28,955 bases of DNA from Thioalkalivibrio sp. (GTDB lineage: Bacteria; Pseudomonadota; Gammaproteobacteria; Ectothiorhodospirales; Ectothiorhodospiraceae): the NCBI GenBank assembly GCA_003555285.1, contig PWGH01000080.1, positions 1-28,955 on the forward strand, written 5' to 3'. The notes under the pieces were generated by a model. It saw only the letters and a list, made by a program, of their open reading frames with translations, ran no database searches and was not told the DNA's origin. Every line of letters begins with the position of its first letter. The stretch's first letter is position 1. The position numbers were made by a program, and so were the translations under genes. Positions 1-7,821 of the stretch are shown here, piece by piece.

Positions 1-150
1 CCGGCGCCGGGGTCGGAGCACCGATCTGCGGCGTGTAGGCCGTTCGAGGCTGGTGTTTTGGGGCCGCATTCAGGCATGACGGCCGGGAAGACCCCCAAGA
101 GCAGATCCCAGCCCCAAGGCCTGGGCCCTTTACCCTTCCATAAAAAAGAT
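1..150. other. Left-edge intergenic DNA, no gene supported
   Basis: I see no convincing gene here. In many Gammaproteobacteria hemD is followed by hemX, and an open frame on the minus strand starts at an ATG at 74-76 and runs off the left edge. Its roughly 25 visible residues, rich in Pro, Ala and Gly, are too few to assign. The run TAAAAAAG near 141-148, next to the inverted repeat at 151, could belong to a transcription end site. Confidence 0.4.
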
Positions 151-183
151 GATCCCATTGGAGGGCGCAGCCCTGTCGGGGGG
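151..183 (-). repeat. Inverted arm of REP-like repeat
   Basis: These 33 bases are the exact reverse complement of 236-268, so the two can pair as a 33-bp stem around a 52-base loop. Each arm carries its own small palindrome, AGGGC-GCA-GCCCT, a feature of REP elements. It lies just 3' of hemD and could work as a terminator or mRNA-stabilising hairpin; that role is inferred. It does not match a named repeat family that I recognise. Confidence 0.8.
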
Positions 184-204
184 TGTCGATAGCAGGGATG
201 CTGT

Positions 205-273
205 CGTCAAGCTTACAGGGACGTATTTACGGCGTCCCCCCGACAGGGCTGCGCCCTCCAATGGGATCCACCG
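205..273 (+). repeat. REP-like repeat, direct copy 1
   Basis: A 69-base unit repeated at 282-350 with four mismatches; the two copies start 77 bases apart. It begins CGTCAAGCTTACAGGGA, passes through TATTTACGGCGTCCCCCC and ends in the palindromic core AGGGCTGCGCCCT. Its right half pairs with the inverted arm at 151-183. The mix of direct and inverted copies resembles a BIME-type mosaic of REP units. Confidence 0.85.
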
Positions 274-281
274 CGACCCGC

Positions 282-350
282 CGTCAAGCCTACAGGGAGG
301 TATTTACGGCGTCCCCCCGACAGGGCTGCGCCCTCCACTGGGATGCACCG
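282..350 (+). repeat. REP-like repeat, direct copy 2, overlaps hemD end
   Basis: Second copy of the 69-base unit at 205-273. It differs in four positions, including CTTA to CCTA and CAATGG to CACTGG. Read on the minus strand it supplies the last roughly 15 codons and the stop codon of hemD, so the repeat has entered or abutted the gene and supplies its current C-terminus. Confidence 0.85.
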
Positions 351-1140
351 CCCCGCGGCGGTGCCAGCGGAGCAGGGCGCGCAGCATGGCGGCATCGGTG
401 GGATCGTCGGCGGTTTCGATGGCGGCGGAAAAGCCGCGTTCCTGCGCCAGGGCCGCCACGCGGGGGCCGCCGACGATCAGCGGGGTTTGGCGCAGGCGGT
501 CGAGAGCGGCCGGTCCCACGCGCGCTTCCAGCATGCGCAGGCTCTCGCCGCTGGTCACGGTGATCGCATCGATGCCTTCGGTGTCCCAGGCCTGTACCAG
601 GGGCTCGGGGCCGCCTTCGGGCAACGCGCGCCGATACGCCTCCACATAGGTGACGACGGCCCCGCGGGCGCGCAGCGTCTCGCCCAGGTGCGCGCGGCCG
701 CCGTCGCCGCGGAAGATCACGACCCGCTGACCCGTTACCGTCTGCAGCCCCGGTTCGGCCAGCAGCGCTTCGCTGTCGAAGCGCTGGGCCGGGACGATGT
801 CGGGTGGATGCTGGAGATCCCGCAGTTCCCGGGCCGTGCGCGCACCGATGGCGGCGATCTTCAGGCCGCGAGGCCAAGGGGTTGTTGCCGTGGCCGTCGG
901 CACCACGCGCCACACCGCGTTGGCACTGACGAAGACCGCGATGTCGAAGTGCTCGAGCGCCTGCAATGCCGCCCGGAACGGGGCCGGATCTCGGGGTTCG
1001 CGGATCTCCAGCACCGGAAACCGCGTGACCCGTGCTCCCGCCGCCTCCAGCATCCGGCAGAAGGCAGCCGCCTGTGCCGCCGGTCGCGTCACCACCACAT
1101 GAACGCCGACCAGGGGCTGGCGAGCGGCGTCGGCAGTCAT
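304..1140 (-). CDS. hemD: Uroporphyrinogen-III synthase
   Basis: Closes and inverts ring D of hydroxymethylbilane to give uroporphyrinogen III, the branch point to heme, siroheme and cobalamin, in the cytosol. The 278-residue product starts MTADAARQPL and shows the HemD pattern: VVTRPAAQA near residue 16, FPVLEI near 41, FVSANAVW near 70, AIGARTARELR near 96 and ITVTSGESLRML near 194. The family is usually about 250 residues. The excess lies at the C-terminus, where HPSGGRSPVGGTP is read from the REP-like repeat at 282-350. It follows hemC in the same direction after a 126-base gap, wider than the overlap or short spacer common for this pair. Sequence conservation in HemD is low, but the order hemC-hemD makes the call firm. 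Confidence 0.92.
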   Translation of the reverse strand: MTADAARQPLVGVHVVVTRPAAQAAAFCRMLEAAGARVTRFPVLEIREPRDPAPFRAALQALEHFDIAVFVSANAVWRVVPTATATTPWPRGLKIAAIGARTARELRDLQHPPDIVPAQRFDSEALLAEPGLQTVTGQRVVIFRGDGGRAHLGETLRARGAVVTYVEAYRRALPEGGPEPLVQAWDTEGIDAITVTSGESLRMLEARVGPAALDRLRQTPLIVGGPRVAALAQERGFSAAIETADDPTDAAMLRALLRWHRRGAVHPSGGRSPVGGTP

Positions 1141-1225
1141 CCTGGCACTGCCCTGGTGGGCCCACTGTGCTTGTCCAACCTTATGGGCGCCGGTTCCACG
1201 ATGTCGGTTGGCATCGGCTGGGAGC

Positions 1226-1241
1226 AGCGCAGCGCACCCAC
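1226..1241 (-). repeat. Short dispersed repeat fragment
   Basis: On the minus strand this reads GTGGGTGCGCTGCGCT, identical over 16 bases to 10418-10433 on the plus strand. A related piece, GTGCGCTGCGCTT, occurs at 21671-21683. All three lie in non-coding gaps, here the 126-base hemC/hemD spacer. It resembles a common extragenic repeat type of Gammaproteobacteria, but chance sharing of a GC-rich 16-mer is not excluded. Confidence 0.4.
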
Positions 1242-1266
1242 AGTGCGTGCACAGCCCATACGAACC

Positions 1267-2208
1267 TCATCCGGCCGGTTGCTGGGCGTGTTGCTGCGCC
1301 TGGGCGAGCAATTCGCCGGCGCCGCGGGCGAGCAGGTCATCGGCCAGGGCCACCCCGAGGCGCTCGGCCTGCGTGCGCAAGCCGCGGATCTCACCGCGTA
1401 GCAGACGGCTGCCATCGACCGCGCCCACCAGGCCGCGCAGGTACAGGTTTTCGCCCTCCAGCAACGCGTGGGCCGCCAGCGGCACCTGGCAGCCGCCCTC
1501 GAGCCGGTGGTTGAACGCGCGCTCGGCCCGGACCCGGTCGTTGCTCTCGGCATGCGCCAGGCCTTCGATCAGAGCCAGCACCGCAGCATCGCCCTCGCGG
1601 CATTCGATGGCAATGGCGCCCTGCCCCACGGCCGGCAGGCTGAGCTCGGGTTCGATCCGCGTGCGGATGCGTGTCTCGAAGCCGAGTCGCATCAGGCCGG
1701 CGGCGGCCAGCAGGATCGCGTGATATTCACCGGCATCGAGCTTCGCCAGGCGCGTGTTCACATTGCCGCGCAGGTCGGTCACCTGCAGATCCGGGCGCCG
1801 CGCGCGCAACTGACACTGCCGGCGCAGGCTCGACGAACCGACGCGCGCCCCCTCGGGCAGCGCGTCCAGATCCGCGTAGTCGTTGGAGACGAAGGCATCG
1901 AGCGGATCCTCGCGCTCCAGGATGATCGGCAGCACCAGATGCGCGGGCAACTCCATCGGCACGTCCTTGACCGAGTGCACCGCGATATCCGCCCGGTCCT
2001 CGAGCAGTGCCACCTCCAGCTCCTTCACGAACAACCCCTTGCCGCCAATGCGCGCGAGCGGCGAATCCAGGATGCGATCCCCCTGGGTGGTCATTGTGAG
2101 CAGCTCGACCTCGAGTTCGGGATGCAGCCGGCGCAGCGCGCTGGCGACATGTTCCGCCTGCCAGAGGGCGAGCGGACTCTTGCGGGTGGCGATACGAAGC
2201 GTCTTCAT
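1267..2208 (-). CDS. hemC: Hydroxymethylbilane synthase (porphobilinogen deaminase)
   Basis: Joins four porphobilinogen molecules head to tail into hydroxymethylbilane, the HemD substrate, in the cytosol. The 313-residue product has the family's usual length. Visible motifs are the N-terminal [13 protein letters not shown], the catalytic aspartate D82 in SVKDVPME, the arginine-rich [11 protein letters not shown] near 124-134, LRGNVNTRL near 146, and C240 in EGGCQVPLA, which holds the dipyrromethane cofactor. I start it at the ATG at 2206-2208 because [13 protein letters not shown] matches the known N-terminus; the frame stays open upstream but that part looks unrelated. It is the first gene of a hemC-hemD unit and diverges from argH across 145 bases. 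Confidence 0.97.
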   Translation of the reverse strand: MKTLRIATRKSPLALWQAEHVASALRRLHPELEVELLTMTTQGDRILDSPLARIGGKGLFVKELEVALLEDRADIAVHSVKDVPMELPAHLVLPIILEREDPLDAFVSNDYADLDALPEGARVGSSSLRRQCQLRARRPDLQVTDLRGNVNTRLAKLDAGEYHAILLAAAGLMRLGFETRIRTRIEPELSLPAVGQGAIAIECREGDAAVLALIEGLAHAESNDRVRAERAFNHRLEGGCQVPLAAHALLEGENLYLRGLVGAVDGSRLLRGEIRGLRTQAERLGVALADDLLARGAGELLAQAQQHAQQPAG

Positions 2209-2254
2209 GGGCAATCCGGGCTGAGGCCGACCAGCGGCTTGGGCTAAACCCCAA

Positions 2255-2260
2255 AGTATA
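2255..2260 (-). promoter_or_regulatory. Candidate -10 box for hemC
   Basis: On the minus strand this reads TATACT, five of six matches to the sigma-70 -10 consensus, 47-52 bases upstream of the hemC start. No good -35 box is visible at 16-18 bases; the position is taken by the palindrome at 2263-2281, so this promoter may depend on an activator or be blocked by a repressor. Confidence 0.4.
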
Positions 2261-2262
2261 GC

Positions 2263-2281
2263 CTGCACAGACCGTGTGCAG
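2263..2281. promoter_or_regulatory. 19-bp perfect palindrome, likely operator
   Basis: CTGCACA-GACCG-TGTGCAG has 7-base arms that are exact reverse complements around a 5-base centre. It sits between the two candidate -10 boxes of divergent hemC and argH and covers the -35 zone of the hemC promoter. The arms do not match ArgR, LexA, Fur or CRP sites as I know them, so the binding protein is unknown. Confidence 0.5.
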
Positions 2282-2315
2282 CGCCACACCGGCCTGAGGG
2301 GAAAACGGCGGGGGA

Positions 2316-2321
2316 TATACT
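2316..2321 (+). promoter_or_regulatory. Candidate -10 box for argH
   Basis: TATACT, 33 bases upstream of the argH ATG. A weak -35 candidate, CTGAGG, lies 16 bases further upstream at 2294-2299. The box is the best AT-rich hexamer in this GC-rich gap. Confidence 0.4.
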
Positions 2322-2353
2322 CGAAGGCCTTCGTCACCCGCCGAGACTGTCCG

Positions 2354-3793
2354 ATGTCCCACGATTCCGATGCCGATTCCAACGCCGCTCCGGTCAACCC
2401 CGCCGCCAAGCTCTGGGGGGGCCGCTTCAGCGAGGCGACCGATGCCTTCGTCGAGGCCTTCACCGCGTCGGTGGGCTTCGATCAGCGCTTGTACGCGCAG
2501 GATATCGCCGGTTCCATCGCCCACGCGCGGATGCTCGCCGCAGTGGGCGTACTGACCGCGGTCGAGGCCGACGCCATCGCCGCCGGCCTGGAGGACATCC
2601 GCGCCGAGATCGAGGCCGGCACCTTCGCGTGGAGTGTCGCGCGCGAAGACGTGCACATGAACATCGAGGCGCGCCTGATCGAGCGGATCGGCGAGGTCGG
2701 CAAGAAGCTGCACACCGGGCGCTCGCGCAACGATCAGGTCGCGACCGACATTCGGCTGTGGCTGCGCGACGCGATCGACGCGCTCACCGCGGAACTGCGT
2801 CGCTACCAGCGCGGTCTGCTGGATCTGGCCGAGCGCGAACACGCGACCGTGATGCCCGGCTTCACGCACATGCAGACCGCGCAGCCGGTGACCTTCGGCC
2901 ATCACATGATGGCGTGGTTCGAGATGCTGGATCGCGATGCCGATCGTCTGGCGGACTGCCGGGTGCGTGTGAACCAGCTGCCGCTCGGTGCCGCGGCGCT
3001 GGCCGGCACCAGCTACCCGATCGATCGCGCCCTCAGCGCGCGCCTGCTCGGCTTCGACGGCGTCTGCCGCAACTCGCTCGATGCGGTCAGCGATCGCGAC
3101 TTCGCGATCGAATTCACCGCCGCGGGGGCGCTGATCATGATGCACCTGTCGCGCCAGGCCGAGGAGCTGATCCTCTGGACCAGCGCCCAGTTCGCCTTCA
3201 TCGACCTGCCGGACCGCTTCTGCACTGGCTCCTCGATCATGCCGCAGAAGAAGAACCCCGATGTGCCGGAGCTGGTGCGCGGCAAGACCGGTCGGGTCTA
3301 CGGCCACCTGATGAGCCTGCTGACGCTGATGAAGGGTCAGCCGCTCGCCTACAACAAGGACAATCAGGAGGACAAGGAGCCGCTGTTCGACACCGTCGAC
3401 ACCCTCGCCGGAAGCCTGCGCGCCTTCGCCGATATGGTGCCGAACCTGGCGGTAAAAGCGCAGAACATGCTGGAATCGACCCGCCGTGGGTTTTCTACCG
3501 CCACCGATCTGGCGGATTACCTGGTCGGCCGGGGCGCGGCTTTTCGCGATGCCCACGAGGTGGTCGGGCGCGCGGTGCGGCTGGCCAGCGAACGCGGCTG
3601 CGACCTCGCGGACCTGACGCTGGAGCAGTTGCAGGATTTCGATCCCGGCATCGAGGCTGACGTGTACGCCGTGCTGACGCCGGAAGGCTCTGCCGCCGCA
3701 CGCAACCACTTCGGCGGCACCGCCCCCGAACAGGTCATGGCCCGCATCCACGAGGCCCGCCAACGCCTGAACGGCGACCCCGCCCCCGCGTGA
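2354..3793 (+). CDS. argH: Argininosuccinate lyase
   Basis: Splits argininosuccinate into arginine and fumarate, the last step of arginine synthesis; a cytosolic homotetramer of the fumarase/aspartase superfamily. The 479-residue product has KLWGGRF near residue 19, the conserved HTGRSRNDQ near 116, and the superfamily signature [12 protein letters not shown] near 291-302, which holds the catalytic serine loop. Length fits the family with a short N-terminal extension rich in Ser, Asp and Asn. I chose the ATG at 2354 because it lies just before the conserved region and after the candidate promoter; the open frame extends 26 codons further upstream with no family resemblance. It is a single-gene unit converging on the 3868-4395 gene. 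Confidence 0.97.
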   Translation: MSHDSDADSNAAPVNPAAKLWGGRFSEATDAFVEAFTASVGFDQRLYAQDIAGSIAHARMLAAVGVLTAVEADAIAAGLEDIRAEIEAGTFAWSVAREDVHMNIEARLIERIGEVGKKLHTGRSRNDQVATDIRLWLRDAIDALTAELRRYQRGLLDLAEREHATVMPGFTHMQTAQPVTFGHHMMAWFEMLDRDADRLADCRVRVNQLPLGAAALAGTSYPIDRALSARLLGFDGVCRNSLDAVSDRDFAIEFTAAGALIMMHLSRQAEELILWTSAQFAFIDLPDRFCTGSSIMPQKKNPDVPELVRGKTGRVYGHLMSLLTLMKGQPLAYNKDNQEDKEPLFDTVDTLAGSLRAFADMVPNLAVKAQNMLESTRRGFSTATDLADYLVGRGAAFRDAHEVVGRAVRLASERGCDLADLTLEQLQDFDPGIEADVYAVLTPEGSAAARNHFGGTAPEQVMARIHEARQRLNGDPAPA

Positions 3794-3820
3794 CCGGGAC
3801 CCGGGCGGCGGATCCCGGGC

Positions 3821-3840
3821 CCGGGGCTGACTGCCCCCGG
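3821..3840. terminator. Possible bidirectional terminator hairpin
   Basis: CCGGGGC-TGACT-GCCCCCGG forms a strong GC stem with one bulged C, inside a 74-base gap between convergent argH and the 3868-4395 gene. There is no U-run on either side, so intrinsic termination would be weak; Rho-dependent termination is possible. Confidence 0.35.
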
Positions 3841-3867
3841 CCTGAATCCCCCGGCCTGTTGCCGGGT

Positions 3868-4395
3868 TTACTGGACGTAGGAGTCGATGACGTCCCAGGC
3901 CGGCTGGGCGTTGATCACGTCGTATTCCAGTAGCGTCTGGCCGCGCAGGTGGCCGTCTTCGAAGTTCGCGAGTACCCAGCGGTCGTTGAGGATGAAGATG
4001 CCGTCGGGAACGAAATACATCGATCCGCCGAGCACCGGCTCGTGGGGAATCAGTTCCGGTTGCTGCATCAGGCTCTGGCGCAGGTTGTCCTCCGGCCGAT
4101 TCAGGCCGCGGCGCTGCAGGTCGCGCATCTGATTGTTGGTCAGGCCGATCTGCACCGGGCGTGGGACCTCGTGGCGGGTGTACTCAGCCAGACGCATCTG
4201 CGCCTCGAGCAGTTCCATGTTGGCCGCAGTGACCTCGCGTTCCAGGGCCAGGCCCCGGCCCACGTAGATGGCCAGCACCACCACGAAGAACAGCATGAAG
4301 CCCAGCCAGGCCAGGCGTTCGGTGAACTTCAGATTCTCGGCACCCTTTGGGGCGGGCTTGTGGTCGGGTTCGCGTTCGGGCGTTGTTTCCGGCAT
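3868..4395 (-). CDS. Single-pass membrane protein, function unknown
   Basis: I do not recognise a family. The 175-residue product has a charged, proline-rich start (residues 1-25), one clear transmembrane helix at about 28-46 (LGFMLFFVVVLAIYVGRG), a likely coiled region at 50-70 rich in Glu, Ala and Leu, and a C-terminal part ending in a WDVIDSYVQ tail. The positive residues before the helix suggest an N-in topology with the larger part in the periplasm. A GGAG ribosome site lies 8 bases before the ATG. It starts 17 bases after the lipoprotein gene at 4413-5045, so the two are probably co-transcribed, and both follow gspN. A role in secretion is only suggested by position. Confidence 0.85.
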   Translation of the reverse strand: MPETTPEREPDHKPAPKGAENLKFTERLAWLGFMLFFVVVLAIYVGRGLALEREVTAANMELLEAQMRLAEYTRHEVPRPVQIGLTNNQMRDLQRRGLNRPEDNLRQSLMQQPELIPHEPVLGGSMYFVPDGIFILNDRWVLANFEDGHLRGQTLLEYDVINAQPAWDVIDSYVQ

Positions 4396-4412
4396 GGGTG
4401 TCTCCGTGGTGC

Positions 4413-5045
4413 TCAGGTGCCGTTGAAGGCGATCAACAGTCGGGCGGCGTCGGCGGCGGCCTGGGTGCGCGGGTAGTATTCCAGCACGTATTCGGCGCGG
4501 GCGCGGGCCCGCGCCTGCTGGCCGTCGCGGCGATCCCGTTCCGCCAGGGCGATCTCGCCACCGGCGATCCCCTCACGCAGGCGCACCAAGCGCGGCGCCA
4601 GATCCTCGACATACTCGGACATGGGCCGCTCGCGCGTATAGGTCGCGATCTCTCGGAACAGTTCGCGCCCCTGATCCACGCGCACCTTCGGATCGGCGCG
4701 GACCGCCCTGGACCATTCCCCGAACCCCGCCAACGCGTGCAGGTAGGCGGCGTAATCCGCATCCGGATGCTCCGGCGTGGTCTGCAGGAAGTCCGCCGAC
4801 GCGCGGCGGGCCCGGACGAAGTCGCCGTTCTGCAGGCAAAGTTGCCCGACCGTCAGGCGTTGGTCGGGCCCGACGGTGCCTGCGGTGCCCAGCGTCTGGT
4901 AGGCCGCGCGGCAGTCGCCGGCTTGCACCGCCTGGGTAAAGCCGTCGATTGGGGCCATGCCCCGGGAGTCGCCGGGAAGGGTCGCGCAGCCGGCCAGCAC
5001 CAGAAGTGGCGCGAGCAGCAATAAGCGGGAATAGATCACAGGCAT
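4413..5045 (-). CDS. TPR-type outer-membrane lipoprotein, BamD-like
   Basis: The 210-residue product begins with a lipoprotein signal peptide ending in the lipobox LAGC, with the modified cysteine at residue 19. The residue after it is Ala, not Asp, so export to the outer membrane by Lol is expected. The body is alpha-helical with TPR-like spacing (GDCRAAYQTLG, GDFVRARRASADFL, ARARAEYVLEYYP), and the final YYPRTQAAADAARLL resembles BamD/ComL repeats, though the protein is shorter than typical BamD at about 245 residues. It lies 170 bases downstream of gspN on the same strand. TPR lipoproteins serve as secretin pilotins or assembly factors (PilF/PilW, BamD), so a helper role for GspD is a reasonable inference. 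A genuine BamD is less likely given its length and lone position. Confidence 0.85.
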   Translation of the reverse strand: MPVIYSRLLLLAPLLVLAGCATLPGDSRGMAPIDGFTQAVQAGDCRAAYQTLGTAGTVGPDQRLTVGQLCLQNGDFVRARRASADFLQTTPEHPDADYAAYLHALAGFGEWSRAVRADPKVRVDQGRELFREIATYTRERPMSEYVEDLAPRLVRLREGIAGGEIALAERDRRDGQQARARARAEYVLEYYPRTQAAADAARLLIAFNGT

Positions 5046-5215
5046 AAGGGCTTCACAGGTTGTAGCGGAGAGGGGCGGGATTCGGCCCGTCGGAATAACC
5101 CTGCATGATACCGCGGATCGGCGATCCCTTCAGCCGCGGACTTGGTGTACCCACGTCAACCGGGGTTAAGCAGACACGGGTCCCAGCCGGGGTCCAGCGG
5201 TGCCACTCCTCGGGG

Positions 5216-6010
5216 TCAACCGGGTTCACGGCTGTCCAGGCGCAGTCGATGACTGCCGTCGGCCTGGGGTTGGGCCAGCAGGTCGAGGGTCGGCTTCAGC
5301 ATCGCTTGCGCCTCGGTGCGCGCGCGCAGTTCGAAATCGATGCGGTGGTGTCCGGGCGAGGACCATCCGGCGACGCCCTGGACGGCCAGCATCGAGTCGG
5401 GGGCCGAGTCGACCCGTGCCATCAGACCGCCGTCTTCGGGCTCGAGACCCGCGCGGTAGTGGCCGAGCGGCACCGGCCGCGGCAGGCCGGCCGCGGCCTC
5501 GGCCCACAGCAGCACACCCTCGGCGGCATGCACGCCGGCACGGTCGTTCCAGGCGATGTGGGCGATATCCAGATCGACACGTCCGTCCAGCAGCAGCGGC
5601 AGATCCAGCCAGGCCTGCAAGCGGCTCGCCGCCAACCCGCCGCGCAGGCGCGCGATGTCGGCGCTGGAGCGTCCCAGGCGCACCTCGGCATCGACCCGGT
5701 CGGTGTCCATCTGCCAGCGAAGCTTCAGCCCCAGACGGCCGCTGGTCAGCGCGGCAGGCTGCCACTGCCAGCCCACGGCGCCCAGGGCCTGGTCATTCAC
5801 CCGCACGGCGCCGGCCTGCCCGTTCCAGATCGAACCCGAGACCGCGCCGAGCGCCAGTTCGAAGGGCAGCGCCAGGCGGGGCTCGGCGAGGCGCCAGACG
5901 ACGCTGGCGGGTGCCAGTGCCGCCAGGGTGACCAGATAGACCGCGCTCAGCAATCCGACGAGCGCGATCCGACGAGTCCAGCGCCCGCGCGTCCTGACCC
6001 GCTCCTTCAC
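5216..6010 (-). CDS. gspN: Type II secretion protein N
   Basis: Accessory inner-membrane component of the T2SS; its exact job is not settled in the family. The 264-residue product has basic residues at 2-14, a transmembrane helix at about 15-36 and a periplasmic beta-rich domain with the motifs FELALGAVSGSIWNGQAG and VGWQWQPAALTSGRL typical of GspN. It starts with GTG: the start at 6008-6010 overlaps the gspM stop as GTGA, which decides the choice over the in-frame region further upstream. It is the last gsp gene in the run. Confidence 0.88.
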   Translation of the reverse strand: MKERVRTRGRWTRRIALVGLLSAVYLVTLAALAPASVVWRLAEPRLALPFELALGAVSGSIWNGQAGAVRVNDQALGAVGWQWQPAALTSGRLGLKLRWQMDTDRVDAEVRLGRSSADIARLRGGLAASRLQAWLDLPLLLDGRVDLDIAHIAWNDRAGVHAAEGVLLWAEAAAGLPRPVPLGHYRAGLEPEDGGLMARVDSAPDSMLAVQGVAGWSSPGHHRIDFELRARTEAQAMLKPTLDLLAQPQADGSHRLRLDSREPG

Positions 6011-6507
6011 GAACTGCGATCCGGTGGCTCGATTCGTAGCTGGGCATTGATCCGCCCCGGTTCCGTGCCCCGGTCGACGTGCAGGCTGGTGAGCCGCAGC
6101 CCGTGCTTGCTCTCCAGCGTCGCGAGCCAAGCCATGACCGCCGCGTACGGGGCCGCCTCCAGCTCGACCTCGACCCCCGACGCCTGCGGCCGCACTCGGC
6201 GCAGCGCGGAGCCGAGCCCGGCGGCGCGGGCCGAGACATCGACCACGCCGAGCACGGACCCTTGCATGCGGGCAGCGCCGCCCGCCGCCGTCGGGCCGGC
6301 CTGGGCCCGGGCCCGCACCGCGGGCGCCTGAGCCTCCATCCACGCTTGTTCGTTGACCAGTGTCTGGAGTTGGTCGCTCAACGCGGCCCGCCGCTCCAGC
6401 ATGGGTTCGATCGCGAACACGAAGCCGCCCACCAGCGCCAGCAGTAGCCCCGTGAGACGCACGATGCGTTGCTCGCGCAGCGCCAGATTCTCCCACCAGG
6501 TCCTCAT
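6007..6507 (-). CDS. gspM: Type II secretion protein M
   Basis: Inner-membrane platform subunit that pairs with GspL. The 166-residue product has a short cytoplasmic start (WWENLALREQRIV), a transmembrane helix at about 18-35, a helical linker, and a C-terminal ferredoxin-like domain (GVEVELEAAPYAAVMAWLATLE). Length is typical. Its start overlaps the gspL stop by ATGA, so translation is probably coupled. Confidence 0.93.
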   Translation of the reverse strand: MRTWWENLALREQRIVRLTGLLLALVGGFVFAIEPMLERRAALSDQLQTLVNEQAWMEAQAPAVRARAQAGPTAAGGAARMQGSVLGVVDVSARAAGLGSALRRVRPQASGVEVELEAAPYAAVMAWLATLESKHGLRLTSLHVDRGTEPGRINAQLRIEPPDRSS

Positions 6508-7736
6508 GAGCGGCCCCCTTCGATCTGCAGGCGGGCGCGCACGCCGTCCTCGCCCGATTCTGCGGACAGGATCCGCACGGCCACGCCGGCGCGTTCCGCC
6601 AGCTGCCCACGCAGGCGGTCCAGCGCGGCGATGCTGTCCAGATCAAGTTCCAGTTCCAGGCGGTCGCCTTCGGCCCGGAACTGCCGCAGCGTCCCGCCGG
6701 ATGCGTTCAGCACCGAAGCGGTCTGGCCGAGGCGCACGGCGATGGCCCCCGCGTGGGGTGGGGCGCCGTCGGTGCCATCGACTCCGGTACCCAGCACCTG
6801 CCGGAACTGCCCGACCGGATCGACCATCCGGGTGTTGGGCAGCGTCGCTTCGAACAGGTCGCTGATTCCGCGATCGACGACCCGCACCTCCTGCTCCAGG
6901 TGACGGATGTCCAGCCCCAGCGAGGCCGCCCAGACCAGCACCACGCTGGCTGCCAATGCCGCGGGCAGCCGCCAGCGGGCCCAGGCCTGCCCACCGGAGC
7001 CGGCCGCGGCATACGGTCCGCTGAGCAGATTGAAGCTCGGCCGGCGGCATAAGGCGGGGGCGAGCAGTGCCAGCCGGTCGCCATCCCAGTCGTGTCGGTT
7101 CAGCGCGATGCCGGCGGGTAGGGGCTCCGGCAGTGTGGCCTCGGGGCCGTGCCATTCCAGCACCAGATCTGCGTCGCGTCCGGCGACCCAGCGACTCAGC
7201 CACCACGGCAGGAGTTCGTGGGCCAGCGCCAGCGGCTCCTCGCCAGGGGCGTCGATCAGGCAGCGTTCGCCAGCACAATACACGCGCAGGTGTTCGGCCG
7301 GTCCGGTGGGCAGCAGCGCCGTGTCCGGCACCAGGACCTGCGCGGTGATCCCGGCCTCCTGCAACCAGCGCTGCCAGATCGCCATGTCCCGATGCGCGAC
7401 CACGGCGGCGAGCAGCCGGGTGTCCGGCAGGCGCGGGCCGGGCACAATGTGCATCGCCTCCAGATCCTCGCTCAGGCGCTCTTCCAGCGCGAAGGGCAGG
7501 GCCTGACGCTGCGCCGCCCGTGAACGCGCCGGGATGGTCACATGGTGTAACAGCACCCGTTCCCCGGGTACGAGGACCAGGATCTGATCGCCGCGGTGGC
7601 GAAAGGCGGTCAGCGCCGTCAGTGGCGCCAGACCCTGTTCGAGCAGCACACCGGTGCCGCCCACCCGTGCCCAGGCCAGGTCCGTTTCGGGGGTGGCCCG
7701 CTCCGGTTCCGGGAGGGCGATCACAAACCAGTTCAT
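6504..7736 (-). CDS. gspL: Type II secretion protein L
   Basis: Bridges the cytoplasmic ATPase GspE to the periplasmic part of the machine. The 410-residue product shows the GspL plan: a cytoplasmic actin-like domain at 1-240 (QALPFALEERLSEDLE near 80), one transmembrane helix at about 257-275, and a periplasmic ferredoxin-like domain with ASGGTLRQFRAEGDRLELELD near 340-360. The start at 7734-7736 is supported by AGGA 8 bases upstream. An 85-base gap separates it from gspK, one of the few breaks in the tightly overlapped operon. Confidence 0.93.
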   Translation of the reverse strand: MNWFVIALPEPERATPETDLAWARVGGTGVLLEQGLAPLTALTAFRHRGDQILVLVPGERVLLHHVTIPARSRAAQRQALPFALEERLSEDLEAMHIVPGPRLPDTRLLAAVVAHRDMAIWQRWLQEAGITAQVLVPDTALLPTGPAEHLRVYCAGERCLIDAPGEEPLALAHELLPWWLSRWVAGRDADLVLEWHGPEATLPEPLPAGIALNRHDWDGDRLALLAPALCRRPSFNLLSGPYAAAGSGGQAWARWRLPAALAASVVLVWAASLGLDIRHLEQEVRVVDRGISDLFEATLPNTRMVDPVGQFRQVLGTGVDGTDGAPPHAGAIAVRLGQTASVLNASGGTLRQFRAEGDRLELELDLDSIAALDRLRGQLAERAGVAVRILSAESGEDGVRARLQIEGGRS

Positions 7737-7821
7737 CGCGCGGTCCTGCCGGTGCGGATTCGATGGCGGCGGGTGGCGATTGCGCTGGCGGTTGGGTGAG
7801 TGGCGTACAGGGTCACAGGTT

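Noticed and set aside
1727..3763. Long minus-strand open frame of 678 codons across argH and hemC
   Set aside because: It lies antisense to argH, whose motifs are certain, and then out of frame within hemC; composition is typical of a shadow frame in GC-rich DNA.
5131..5159. TTGACG on the minus strand as a promoter for the TPR lipoprotein
   Set aside because: Nothing like a -10 box lies 16-18 bases downstream (CGGCTG), so I do not call it.
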